Shown here in pieces: positions 54,687-63,652 of a stretch of DNA of 64,000 nucleotides (its first letter is position 1; each line of letters begins with the position of its first letter). The position numbers and the translations under genes are program-made. Source of the DNA: JACVRM01 sp963817375 (GTDB lineage: Bacteria > Actinomycetota > Thermoleophilia > Gaiellales > Gaiellaceae); contig CAWFOB010000008.1 of NCBI GenBank assembly GCA_963817375.1, positions 76,153-140,152 on the forward strand, in the 5' to 3' direction. Below the pieces are notes generated by a model that saw nothing but the letters and a program-made list of their open reading frames with translations, was not told the DNA's origin and searched no databases.

Positions 54687-57522
54687 TTACGGAGCCTCGG
54701 CGAGGCGGGCGGCGAGCTGCGAGCGCGAGCGGACGCCGAGCTTCGGGAACGCATGCGTCAGGTGCACCTCGACGGTGTGCACCGTCACCACCAGCTGGAT
54801 CGCGATCTCCTTGTTGGAGAGCCCCTGAGCGGCGAGCTCGACGACGCGGCGCTCGCTCGGTGTGAGGGTGTCGGCGGGTGCTCGACCGGGCACCGGCGAG
54901 CCGCTCGAGCTCGGACCGAGCGCGCTCGGCCCACAGGGTCGCGCCCATCCGCTCGAACTCGGCAGCGGCCTCGGCGATCGAGTCGCGCGCGAGCTTGCGA
55001 CGCCGCGCCCGGCGAGCGACATGTCCCTTGACGAGCAGCGTCCGCGCGCGGTCGAACGGCAGCTCGATGCGCTCGTGCTCGGCGAGGGCGCCATCGAGGG
55101 CGGCGAGCGCCTCCTGAGAGCTCGCCGCGCGCAGCAAGGAGCAACCCGCGGCAGCGCGCAGCGGTCGCCAGCGCCCAGACGCGGTCGAGCTCGCGCCCAC
55201 GGGCCTCGAGCGCGTCGAGCAGCGCATCCGCCCGCTCGAGCTCACCGAGCTCGACGAGCGCCTCGAGCGCGTCCGGAAGGAAGAAGAAGGGCATCGGCTC
55301 GGCGAGGCAGGCCGACGCTGCTCGATCATCTCGACGAGCGGTCGGCACGACTCCCAGGCCGCCTGCGCGTTGCCGAGCGACAGCTCGGCCAGCGCATTCG
55401 TCGCGGCGACCCAGAGGGCGACCTGTGCGACGCCGCGGCCCTCGCTTGCGACCGCGGACGCCGCGCGTTCCCGAGCGGCGTCGACCTCGCCGCGATGGGC
55501 CTCGACGTACGCGAGCTGTGCGCCCGCCCACCGATGCAGCGGGCGGTCGTCGGCGAGGAGCGCGCACGCGTGCCGCCTCCTCGGCGAGCTGCTCGGCCGC
55601 GCCGAAGTCGCCACAGCGGGTCTCGAGCCAGGAGAGCCAGAAGAGCACGTACGCGAGCTCGCCCTCGTAGCCGCGCTCGCTCAGCCTGGTGCGAACGGCG
55701 GCAAGCAATTCGCGCGCCTCGGAATGACGGCCGGCGTACAGGGCGATCAGGGCCGCCACCGCGTCGGCCGGCAGGCCGATGAGGCGCGATGCGGTCGGCG
55801 TCGGCGAGCTCGACCGCACGTTCGATGGCGGCCTCGTCGACGCCGCGCCCGGCGAGGAAGTCGGCCATCGACGAGTACGCGAGCGCCTCCGCCAGCGAGC
55901 GCGGGCTCCTCGTCTTGCGCCCAGGCTTGCGAGCGCCTGCCGCCCGAGCTCCGACGCGCCGGCGAAGTCCATCTGCCGCACGGTCGTCACGAACACGAGG
56001 TCGAGCAGGGCGGCGAGTCCCTGGTGCGGGTCGTCGGCGCTCGCGACGGACTCGGTCAGCAGCCGCTCGCTCTCGAGCAGGTCCTCCTCGCTGAAGGCGA
56101 GCTCGGCGAGCAGACGGAGGGTCTCGGTCCGCTGGGCGGGCGGCAGGCTCTGCGCCGCCAGCTCCTCGAGGAGCTCGCGCGCGCGAGCGCGGTCGCCGGC
56201 GCGCAGGTGCAGCTCGGCGGCCCGGATCCCCCTCGAACGTGCGGTCTCCGACGTCGGCGGGGGTGAACGCACGCGCGCGCTCAGGAGGTCGGCGGCGGCC
56301 TCCGGGCTCCCTCGCGCCCAGGCCGCAGCGGCCCCCTCCTCGAGGGCGTCGGCGACGGAGGCGTCGGGGCCTTCGGCGCCGAGGCCGAGGTGGCGGGCGC
56401 GCTCGTCGAGCGTGTCCACCGCGGGGGCGAGCCGAAGGTGGACGCGCTGACGCTCGGCGGCACTGGCCGCGGCGACGACGACTGCGGCGTAGAGCGGGTG
56501 CGCAAAGGCGACGACGTCGCCGTCGAGTCGCGCAAGCCCCGCCTCCGCACGGTCTCGAGGGCGGCGTCGATCGGATGCGCCCGAGGGCTCTGGGGAGCGT
56601 GGCCGAGCGTGGGCTGGGCGAGCAGCGCGGCGGCGAGGAGGAGGTCGCGGGTCGGGGCGGGCAGCGCTTCGACGCGGAGGCGTACGAGCTCGTGGAGATC
56701 GTCCGGGACGGGCAGCGGCTCTGCGGACGAGACGCGCTTCCGCTCGGCGAGCATGCGCGCGATCTCAAGCGCATAGAGCGGATTCCCGTGTGTGACGGCC
56801 GCGTGGACGCGAGCCGTTGTCGACCGCGGGAGCGTCGTTCCGAGGTGAGTCTCCGAGCACGCGCTGGAGCGCAGCGAGGCTGAGCGGCGCCGAGGCGCGC
56901 GCGCTACGAGCCGGTAGGACGGTACGACGGCGTCGAGGTCGAGCTGCCGCCGGCTCGGACGTCCTCCGGGTGGCGAGGAGCGCGACGCGGCTGCGGGGTC
57001 GAGGCGGCGTACGACGAACGCCAGAGCCTGCGGCGGAGGACGTGATCGAGCCAGTGGACGTCGTCGATCGCGATCAGCACCGGTCGCTCGGCGGCGAGAG
57101 CTCGCCGACGAGGGTGCGCACTCCGGCCGCGACGGCACGCCGGTCGACACGTCGTGTGCCAGGCTTCGACGCGCAGGAGCGACGACGTCGAGGGCACGCC
57201 GCTGGGGCGGAGGAAGCGTCGTCGAAGCAACGGATAGCGGACGCGGTCGAGCAGGTCGCCGACCGCGGCCATCGACATCGACTCCTCCGCGGCTCGCTCG
57301 GGCGACAGGCGAGCACGCGAAAGCCGCGCGCTTCGGCCATTCGGAGCGCCTCGCGGACGACGGTGGTCTTGCCGATCCCGGCGTCGCCTCGAGGAGCAGC
57401 GCGGTGAAACGCGTGCGTGCACGGTCGAGCAGGTGCGCGACGGCGTCGAGCTCGCGATCGCGCCCGGCCATGTCAGTTCCAGAAGCCAATCGCTCCTCCG
57501 CGGCGGAACGTCCTGGCTGCAT
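54687..57522 (-). CDS. LuxR-family ATP-dependent (LAL/MalT-like) regulator, heavily frame-broken
   Basis: About 930 residues when joined. The N-terminal ATPase is spread over several frames. Readable pieces are AGRDRELDAVAHLLDRARTR (start), a degraded Walker A near 57370, and PVLIAIDDVHWLDH (Walker B). A TPR-like helical middle runs AAELHLRAGDRARARELLEE to GDFGAAEQLAEEAA. The C-terminal LuxR HTH is intact: LTPSERRVVELAAQGLSNKE then IAIQLVVTVHTVEVHLTHAF. At least eight breaks occur, more than in any gene except the Ca2+-ATPase and ABC genes. It could be sequence error or real decay. It is divergent from peptide gene 2 (113 bp), so a regulatory link is possible. Confidence 0.75.
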
Positions 57523-57634
57523 TGTTGGCAGATCGTGGCGCAGTCAGCTCGTAGAGCGCAGCACCGAGCTCGGAAGAAAGCCCGGCCCGCCGCCGTCTTA
57601 AGAGACCCGCTCATCAGAAAGGTAGGCACCTCAG

Positions 57635-57892
57635 ATGAAGCGACTCCTCCCCAAGACCATCCTTCTCGCGTTCGCGACCTCTCTGTCCATCGTCTCCGCC
57701 GCGACTGCGTCGCCCGTCATCGACCCACCCGACGCGCCCCCGGCGTTCGTCTCCGCCAACACCCGGCAGCTCACCGACGGCTGGTACTCGGCCGCGGTGC
57801 AGCAGACCATCATCAATGCCGCGAAGAAGCACCCGCGCGTGTACTACCGGTCGTCGTTGCCGATCTCCGGCCACGGCCCCGTGCTTCCCTGA
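57635..57892 (+). CDS. Small secreted peptide of unknown family, paralogue 2
   Basis: 85 residues. MKRLLPKTILLAFATSLSIV then SAATA is the signal; cleavage at ATA-SP leaves 60 residues. The mature peptide SPVIDPPDAPPAFVSANTRQ, then LTDGWYSAAVQQTIINAAKK, then HPRVYYRSSLPISGHGPVLP aligns with paralogue 1 almost throughout. The variable zone is the linker of about 12 residues after SPVIDPP. No Cys, net near-neutral, Pro at both ends. The gene is divergent from the LuxR regulator. The strong conservation of both ends of the mature peptide implies selection on the secreted product. Confidence 0.85.
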   Translation: MKRLLPKTILLAFATSLSIVSAATASPVIDPPDAPPAFVSANTRQLTDGWYSAAVQQTIINAAKKHPRVYYRSSLPISGHGPVLP

Positions 57893-57914
57893 GCGATCGC
57901 CTCTCGGGTGAGTC

Positions 57915-57940
57915 GTTCGGCCGCCTCCGGGCGGCCGAAC
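57915..57940 (+). terminator. Terminator hairpin of peptide cassette 2
   Basis: GTTCGGCCGCC-TCCG-GGCGGCCGAAC: identical stem to 51201-51226 with a changed loop. It also lies just past the stop of the convergent VOC gene (57948) and could serve both. Confidence 0.8.
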
Positions 57941-57947
57941 ACTGTGC

Positions 57948-58668
57948 TCACCGGTTGTGGCACACCACCTCGATGTTGTTGCCGTCGGCGTCGAGCACGA
58001 AGGCGCCGTAGTAACCGGGGTGGTACGCCCGCTCGCCGGGCGGCCCGTTGTCCGGGTAGCCGGCGGCGACGGCCGGCGCGGTGGAAGTCCTCGACGGTCG
58101 CGTTGTCGGCCGCGCCGAAGGCGAGGTGCATGTGCTCGGTCGGCTCGCCGGCGACGAGCGAGAACGACGCGTCCTCGCCGACGAAGTGCGCGAACGCCTC
58201 GTGCGCGTGCTCGAGCTCGTAGCCGGAGTACGGCGCGATCAGCTCGTAGAACCGCTGCGCGCGCGGCACGTCCATCACCCGGATCCAGAGGTGGTCGAAC
58301 GGCCCCGGCCGGTCGCGGCCGTTGTGGACGGCCTCGACGCTGTTGCCGTCCGGGTCGCGCAGGAACGCGCCGTAGTAGTCGACGTCGTACTGCGGCCGCA
58401 GGCCGGGCGGCCCGTCGTTCTGGAAGCCGGCCTCGGTGCCGGCGCGCCAGAACCGCTCGACGTCCTGGTGCGACCGCGCGTGGAAGGCGACGTGCAGCCG
58501 CTGCGTGAGCGCGTGCCCCGGGTCGACGGCGTAGAGCCCGAAGTCCTCCCACTCCACGCCGTCCTCGTCCGAGGCCGTCTGCTCGATCCCGAGCGGCGCC
58601 AGTACGAGGTTGTAGAAGCGCTCCGAGAGCGGGCGGTCGGAGACGCGGATCGTGACGTGGTCGATCAT
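57948..58668 (-). CDS. Double-VOC-domain (glyoxalase/dioxygenase-like) protein, one frame break
   Basis: About 240 residues with two VOC modules. Module 1 is MIDHVTIRVSDRPLSERFYN to YGAFLRDPDGNSVEAVHNG. Module 2 is PFDHLWIRVMDVPRAQRFYE to, after a break near 58085, GAFVLDADGNNIEVVCHNR (TGA at 57948). The His at the start and Glu near the end of each module are the expected metal ligands, so a metal-dependent reaction is plausible. It is divergent from the MerR gene, whose operator-like sequence starts 5 bp upstream of the ATG, suggesting MerR control. Confidence 0.82.
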
Positions 58669-58672
58669 GCAC

Positions 58673-58704
58673 TTGCAATCCGTACCAGAGTCCGGGTTTA
58701 CAGT
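58673..58704. promoter_or_regulatory. MerR-type promoter/operator between the VOC and merR-like genes
   Basis: On the plus strand TTGCAA (58673-58678) and TTACAG (58698-58703) are separated by 19 bp, the elongated spacer typical of MerR-regulated promoters. The spacer TCCGTACCAGAGTCCGGGT contains an imperfect dyad of the CCGTAC...G-CGG type. It lies in the 43-bp gap between the two divergent starts. Confidence 0.5.
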
Positions 58705-58711
58705 CGAAGGG

Positions 58712-60033
58712 ATGCGTGTCGGTGAGGCAGCCACCCGGGCCGGGGTCAACGTCGAGACGTTCCGCTACTACGAGCGGCGCGGCCTCCTGCCCGCGCCCGA
58801 CCGCGCCCCGTCCGGGCACCGCTCCTACGACGACGAGACGGTGCGCTTCGTGCGCTCGATCAAGGAGGCGCAGGGGCTCGGCTTCACGCTCGCCGAGATC
58901 GAGGAGTTCCTGCGCGTCAAGGGGCCGGCCGACGAGGCCCTCCGCATCCGGCTCGCCGCGAAGATCGACGAGGTCGACAGCAAGATCGCGAGCCTGCGGC
59001 GCGTCCGCGAGAGCCTCGCGCAGGTCGTCGGCTGCGCGTGCACCTCGCTCGACCACTGCACCTGCGGCGCCGCCTACCTCGCGCGGCGCGGCCGCACGAC
59101 GCCGGCGGCGATGCTCCACGTCACGAACGGCGAGAGCGCGGCCAACACGCTGCGCCAGACCGGCCTCGGCGGCTCCGTGCTCGCCTGGGACGACGCCCTC
59201 CACGAGGGGCCTGTCCCGCCCGTGCCGCCCGCCGAGCTGCGCCGGATCCGCGCCCGCTTCCTCGCCGACGCCGGCTGGGGGACGATGCCCGCCGTCCGCG
59301 CCGAGCTCGAGCGGCGGGACGAGCTGCTGCTCGAGGCCGAGAGCCTCGTGCTCTGGTTCGAGCACGACCTCTACGACCAGCTCCAGCTGATCCAGGTCCT
59401 CTCGCTGATCGAATTCGCGGAGCTGATCGACGCCGGCACGTTCCTCGGCCCGCTGAGCGCGGACGAGCTCGAGGCGCTGTGGCCGCGGCGCGCCCGGGTG
59501 AGCGACGAGCAGCTCGCGCTCGCGCGCGGCGCCTGGGACGCGTTCCGCGCGCCCGACCCGACGGGGCTCGAGCTCCTCGTCGCGCGCGGCACGCCGGAGC
59601 TGCCGCTCCTCGGGCCGGCGCTGCGCCGGCTGCTCGAGGAGCTGCCCGACGCGCGGGACGGGCTGTCGCGCAGCGAGCGGCAGCTGCTCGAGGCGCTCGA
59701 GGACGGGCCCGCGCCGCCCCCACGAGCTGTTCCTCGCGAGCCAGGCGCGCGAGGAGGCGGCGTTCGACGGCGACACCTGGGTCTGGCGGCGGCTCGCCGC
59801 GCTCGCGCCGCTCGTCGCCCCGGTCGGCGGCGGCCGCGTGCCGACGCCCGCCGCCACGCGGCGACGGCCGCGTCTTCGCGGCGACCGCCTTCGAGCTCAC
59901 CGACGAGGGCCGCGCCGTGCTGGCCGGCCGCGCCGACCGCGTCGGCTTCGGCCTCGACCGCTGGCTCGGCGGCACGCACCTGACGCCCGAGAACGACTGG
60001 CGCTGGGACGGACGCGGGGTCAGTCGCCGCTAG
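58712..60033 (+). CDS. MerR regulator fused to a DUF1835 domain, two frame breaks in the C-terminal part
   Basis: About 440 residues. Residues 1-125 are a MerR protein: MRVGEAATRAGVNVETFRYY, ERRGLLPAPDRAPSGHRSYD, an effector helix and a Cys-rich end (VVGCACTSLDHCTCGAAYLA), matching metal-sensing MerR proteins. Without any stop the frame continues (RRGRTTPAA) into MLHVTNGESAANTLRQTGLG, then LAWDDALHEGPVPPVPPAEL, the start of DUF1835 proteins. Breaks near 59715 and 59860 precede the end, which reads GFGLDRWLGGTHLTPENDWR. DUF1835 proteins usually begin at the internal Met (59110) as separate genes. The fusion junction itself is in a clean frame. Confidence 0.75.
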
Positions 60034-60649
60034 CGCGCCACTTCGCGTGATGCCGGCGCGCCCAGTCGGCGCGCACGCTCCCGAGCGTCATCCCACGGAG
60101 CGAGTGGCGCGTCGTCGGGTGCACGAGCGCCAGATAGAGGTGCCCGAGCACGATGACGAGCGAGACGTACATCAGCGCGTCGTGCAGGAAGATGGTGCCG
60201 CTCAGCCGGAAGCGCGTGTCGCGCTCGCCGTACCAGAGCAGGAGCCCGGAGACGAAGAAGAGCACCGCGAAGGCCGCGGTGAGGATCGCGTTGACCTTCT
60301 GGCCGGCGTTGAACCGGCCCTGGGGCGCATGGGTGTTGCCGGCGAGGAAGCGGGCGTCGTCACGATCGAACATGTCGATCTCGCGGATCGTCGCCCGCAG
60401 CGCGCGCCGGTTTCCGAGCACGGCGACGAGCAGGATCGCTCCCGCCCAGGCGATGCCCGTATAGAAGTGGACGTCCTTCACGAGCGGCCGCCTGCCGACC
60501 GCCGCCGAGAGCGACGGCAGGTAGAGCACGAGCCCCGATGCGAGCAGCGCGAAGAAGGCGGTCGCGTGCACCCAGTGCAGGACGCGCTCGGTGACCGTGA
60601 AGCGCTCGACGTAGCGCGGGCGGGTGACGGCCGCGGCGCTAGTAGCCAT
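60020..60649 (-). CDS. Cytochrome b561-like membrane subunit
   Basis: 209 residues with four helices and haem His candidates: FTVTERVLHWVHATAFFALL, VKDVHFYTGIAWAGAILLVA, AAFAVLFFVSGLLLWYGERD, LHDALMYVSLVIVLGHLYLA. The pattern matches the cytochrome b subunits of formate dehydrogenase or Mo-enzyme complexes. It overlaps the molybdoenzyme gene by 11 bp, so it probably passes electrons from that enzyme to the quinone pool or the reverse. It overlaps the DUF1835 gene tail to tail. Confidence 0.85.
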   Translation of the reverse strand: MATSAAAVTRPRYVERFTVTERVLHWVHATAFFALLASGLVLYLPSLSAAVGRRPLVKDVHFYTGIAWAGAILLVAVLGNRRALRATIREIDMFDRDDARFLAGNTHAPQGRFNAGQKVNAILTAAFAVLFFVSGLLLWYGERDTRFRLSGTIFLHDALMYVSLVIVLGHLYLALVHPTTRHSLRGMTLGSVRADWARRHHAKWRASGD

Positions 60650-61347
60650 TCGACCGCCCGACCCACGCGTCGGCGTCGTAGCCGCGCTGCTCCCAGTAGC
60701 CGGACCCGGGCTGGGCGACGAGCTCGATGCGCTCGACCCATTTGACGTTCTTGTAGCCGTACATCTCGGGGATCACGACGCGGACGGGCGCGCCGTGCTC
60801 GCGTGCAAGCGGCTTGCCGTCCATCTCGTAGGCGAGCATCACGTTCTTCAGCGAGACCTGGCGCAGGCTCAGGTAGTCGTCGTATGGGTGCTCGGCCGAG
60901 ATGAAGTGGAGCGCCTGCGCCTTGGGCAGCGGCCCGGCCGCGGCCAGCAGGTCGTGGAAGCGGACGCCGCCCCAGTGGACGCCGCCGACGACCCAGCCGG
61001 TGACGCAGTGGAAGGTCGTGATCTGCGTCGCCTTCGGGAGCGCGAGCAGCTCGCTGGTGGGAGAGCTCCATCGGGTTGCGCACGAGCCCGTCGATCCGCA
61101 GCCGCCAGGTGGCCGGGTCGAACGTCGGCATCGAGTCTGCGACCGTGTAGATCCGCCAGCCGCTGGTGGGGACGATCCGGCTGAGCCCGGTCGCGTCCGA
61201 GAGCGGGTTCGTGAAGCGGGTGACGACGCGCGAGACGGCGTCGCCGTAGAAGAGCGTCGCCACCCCCGCGCCGACGACGCCGAGGAAGGCGGCACGGCCG
61301 ACCCGCCGCGCACCGAGGTTCTCGCGTGGGATCTCGGGTGAAGCCAT
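60639..61347 (-). CDS. Sulfite-oxidase-family molybdopterin oxidoreductase, one frame break
   Basis: About 235 residues, resembling bacterial MsrP/YedY or SorA-type catalytic subunits. The N-terminus has a twin-arginine-like signal: ARRVGRAAFLGVVGAG. The substrate-domain block WRLRIDGLVRNPMELS is followed, after a break near 61065, by the Mo-ligand Cys in TTFHCVTGWVVGGVHWGGVR. Later blocks are AYEMDGKPLAREHGAPVRVV and VKWVERIELV. Probably exported folded and working with the cytochrome b subunit. The substrate (sulfite, methionine sulfoxide or other) is not decidable. Confidence 0.85.
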
Positions 61348-61352
61348 CCGAG

Positions 61353-61769
61353 CTACATGTGCGCCATGCCGGCGAACAGCTTGCCGCGGAGGTCGCCCGG
61401 ATGCCCCTTCGTGTCGACGAAGACCCAGTACGAGCCCGGCTTCGTCTCGAGATGGTCGAGCGTCATCGCCGACGCCGTCGTGCAGCCCGTCTTCGTGTAG
61501 TGCATGCCGAGCTCCAGCAGTACGTGCTTCGAGTTGCCGACGTGCACGGCCGCCTTGGTGATGTTCTTGACAGTGCCCGGCTCGAACGTCCAGCAGAGCT
61601 TGCCCGACTTCGACGTGACGTGCAGGTTGACGACCGCGTGGTCGCCCATCCCCGAGAGGCTCGCCCCGAGGTTCGGGTGCATGCCCATGGCAGCGGCGGT
61701 GCCCGCGAGCGCGAACGCCGCGACGCCGGCTGCCGCCACCGGAACGAGGTACGTCTTCATCCGTGTCAA
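61353..61769 (-). CDS. Secreted CHRD-like domain protein
   Basis: About 138 residues. An AGGAGG lies 9 nt before TTG 61769, which fits better than ATG 61760 (18 nt away). The signal peptide TYLVPVAAAGVAAFALAGTA is followed by NLHVTSKSGKLCWTFEPGTV, KAAVHVGNSKHVLLELG and PGSYWVFVDTKGHPGDLRGK, the CHRD pattern (His-rich centre, final G-D-x-RG). CHRD domains occur in exported proteins of unclear function. Five bp upstream of the Mo-enzyme gene in the same operon. Confidence 0.7.
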   Translation of the reverse strand: MTRMKTYLVPVAAAGVAAFALAGTAAAMGMHPNLGASLSGMGDHAVVNLHVTSKSGKLCWTFEPGTVKNITKAAVHVGNSKHVLLELGMHYTKTGCTTASAMTLDHLETKPGSYWVFVDTKGHPGDLRGKLFAGMAHM

Positions 61770-61851
61770 CGCTGTGAACCTCCTGGTTGCCTGCACCCGA
61801 CGGTAAGAGGGGCGCCGCGGACACGCCATTACGAATTGGTGAAATCGCGCT

Positions 61852-63148
61852 TCACGCGTTGGCGAGCGTGAGCCCCGAGCGCCGCTCGCGGAAGCGCCGC
61901 ACGGCGGCCGCGTGCTCGACGACCGGCGCCGGGTAGCCGCCCCGCCGCGCGGCGGGCAGCTTCCACGGCTCGTGGATCTCGCCGGCGTCGAGCCCGGCCA
62001 GCTCGGGCACCCACCGGCGCACGTACTCGCCGCCCGGGTCGTGGCGCCTGGCCTGGAGCGTCGGGTTGTAGACGCGGTTCGGCCGCGTGTCGGTGCCGAC
62101 GCCCGCGACCCACTGCCAGTTGCCGATGTTGTTCGCCCGGTCGCCGTCGACGAGCAGGTCGAAGAAGTGGCGCGCGCCGAGCCGCCAGTCGAGGTACAGG
62201 TGCTTGGCCAGGAACGAGGCGGTGATCAGCCGGGCGCGGTTGTGCATCCAGCCCTCCGCGCGCAGCTGGCGCATGCCGGCATCGACGACCGGATAGCCGG
62301 TCTCGCCCGCGCGCCACGCGTCGAGCAGCTCCGGGTCGCCGTCCCACGCGTCGCCGCGGCCGCGCAGCTCGCCCGCGCCCTCGTTCAGCATCAGCTGCGC
62401 GAAGAAGTCGCGCCAGGCGACCTCGCGGACGAAGTCCTCTGCCCCGCGCGCGCCGTGGACGAGCTCGAGCGGCGAGACGCAGCCGAAGTGCAGGTAGGGG
62501 CTGAGCCGCGAGGTCGCGTCGAGGTCGAGACGCTGCCGGTCGCCGTAGCCGGCGAGGCCGTCGCGCAGCCAGGCGGCCATCCGCGCCCGCCCTGCGTGCT
62601 CGCCGCCGGGCGGCAGGCCCGGCGAGTCCCTCCGCGGCGGCGCGTCGAGCCGCCCGAGGTCGATGCCGTCCGGCAGGACGACGCGCTCGGGCGCCGGCTC
62701 GGGGTCGCGCAGCGGCACCTCGCGCCAGGCCCGCCAGTAGGGCGTGAAGACCCGGTAGGTATGCAGCTCGTCGAGCGGGACGACGGTCAGCCCGTCGTGC
62801 AGGCGCAGCGGCACCGTGCCCGCGAGCCGCGACCCGCGGCGCTCCGCAAACGCGCTGGCGTCGCGGCTCGCGTGCACGGCCTCCGCCCCGGTCTCACGTA
62901 CGACGCGGGCGACCTCGACCGCGGCGTCGCCGTGCCGCACGACGAGCGCCGCTCCCCGCTCGCGGAGCGAGTGGTCGAGGTCTTCCAGTGATTCGTGCAG
63001 GAACGCGAGCCGGTTCGGCGACGGAATCGATCCCGTCATCGCGGACGAAGAGCGGCACGATCCGCTCGGCCTCCCGGACGGCCGCGGCGAGCGCCGGGTT
63101 GTCGTGGACGCGCAGGTCGCGCGTGAACAGGACGACCGCTGTCCGCAT
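61852..63148 (-). CDS. phr: Deoxyribodipyrimidine photolyase (class I CPD-type), one frame break
   Basis: About 430 residues. The Rossmann part is MRTAVVLFTRDLRVHDNPAL, and after a break near 63035 it continues LAFLHESLEDLDHSLRERGA. The FAD domain has LSPYLHFGCVSPLELVHGAR, DAGMRQLRAEGWMHNRARLI, ASFLAKHLYLDWRLGARHFF and NNIGNWQWVAGVGTDTRPNR, with the electron-transfer Trp residues. It repairs UV dimers using light. The ATG at 63148 is preferred; another Met lies at 63157. Confidence 0.93.
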
Positions 63149-63189
63149 TTTGTCCAAGTCTACCGACCGGGTCTGTAGGGTCTCCGTCC

Positions 63190-63519
63190 GTGAGCGAGCA
63201 CGAGGACGAGGACCGCCCCACCGAGTTCCAGATCCAGGTTCCGAACGAGCTCGAGGCGGGCGTCTACGCGAACTTCCTGAGCGTCTGGCACACGGCCTAC
63301 GAGTTCACGCTGGACTTCGGCGTCACCCAGCCGCCGCAGGTCGACCAGGACGACCCGGACGCGCCCGTCCGCGTCGAGTGCCGCGTCGTCTCGCGCGTGA
63401 AGATCCCGGTCACCGTCCTCTTCGACGTGCTCCGCGCGCTGAACGAGAACATGACCCGCTACGAGCAGGTCTTCGGCGAGATCAAGCGGCCCGAGCCGCC
63501 CGAAGACCAGGACGAGTAG
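63190..63519 (+). CDS. DUF3467 (SecB-like fold) protein
   Basis: 109 residues from a GTG (VSEHEDEDRPTEFQIQVPNE). Family blocks LEAGVYANFLSVWHTAYEFT, LDFGVTQPP and VVSRVKIPVTVLFDVLRALN, then ENMTRYEQVFGEIK, match DUF3467. Function unknown. Divergent from the photolyase (41 bp). Its TAG stop is followed directly by the repeat element, which itself begins TAG. Confidence 0.85.
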   Translation: MSEHEDEDRPTEFQIQVPNELEAGVYANFLSVWHTAYEFTLDFGVTQPPQVDQDDPDAPVRVECRVVSRVKIPVTVLFDVLRALNENMTRYEQVFGEIKRPEPPEDQDE

Positions 63520-63652
63520 TAGGGGCCGTCCCGCTGTAAGCGGGGCTGTCCCCAGTGGCTGGTCATGTCCCGGCTATTGGCACACGCCTTGATGAGGCCG
63601 GGCGCTATTCATTGCACGCACGGGGGACAGCCCCCTGCGGGGACAGCCCCTA
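63520..63652. repeat. GGGGCTGTCCCC inverted-repeat element with a third core type
   Basis: Begins TAGGGGCCGTCC at 63519-63530, contains GCGGGGCTGTCCCC, and ends GGGGACAGCCCCTA at 63652. The core (CATGTCCCGGCTATTGGCAC, then ACGCCTTGATGAGGCC) matches neither the type A nor type B cores. The terminal TA(G) forms the stop codon of comB. It separates two convergent genes. Confidence 0.85.

Larger units (their letters stand above)
57566..57940 (+). repeat. Duplicated secreted-peptide cassette, copy 2
   Basis: Direct repeat partner of 50858-51226. The leader from CCGTCTTA-N-GAGACCC through the Shine-Dalgarno region and ATG is nearly base-for-base the same. Homology continues through the gene into the 11-bp hairpin, then stops at the neighbouring VOC gene. 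The 6.3 kb between the copies holds only the beta-helix and LuxR genes. Confidence 0.9.
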
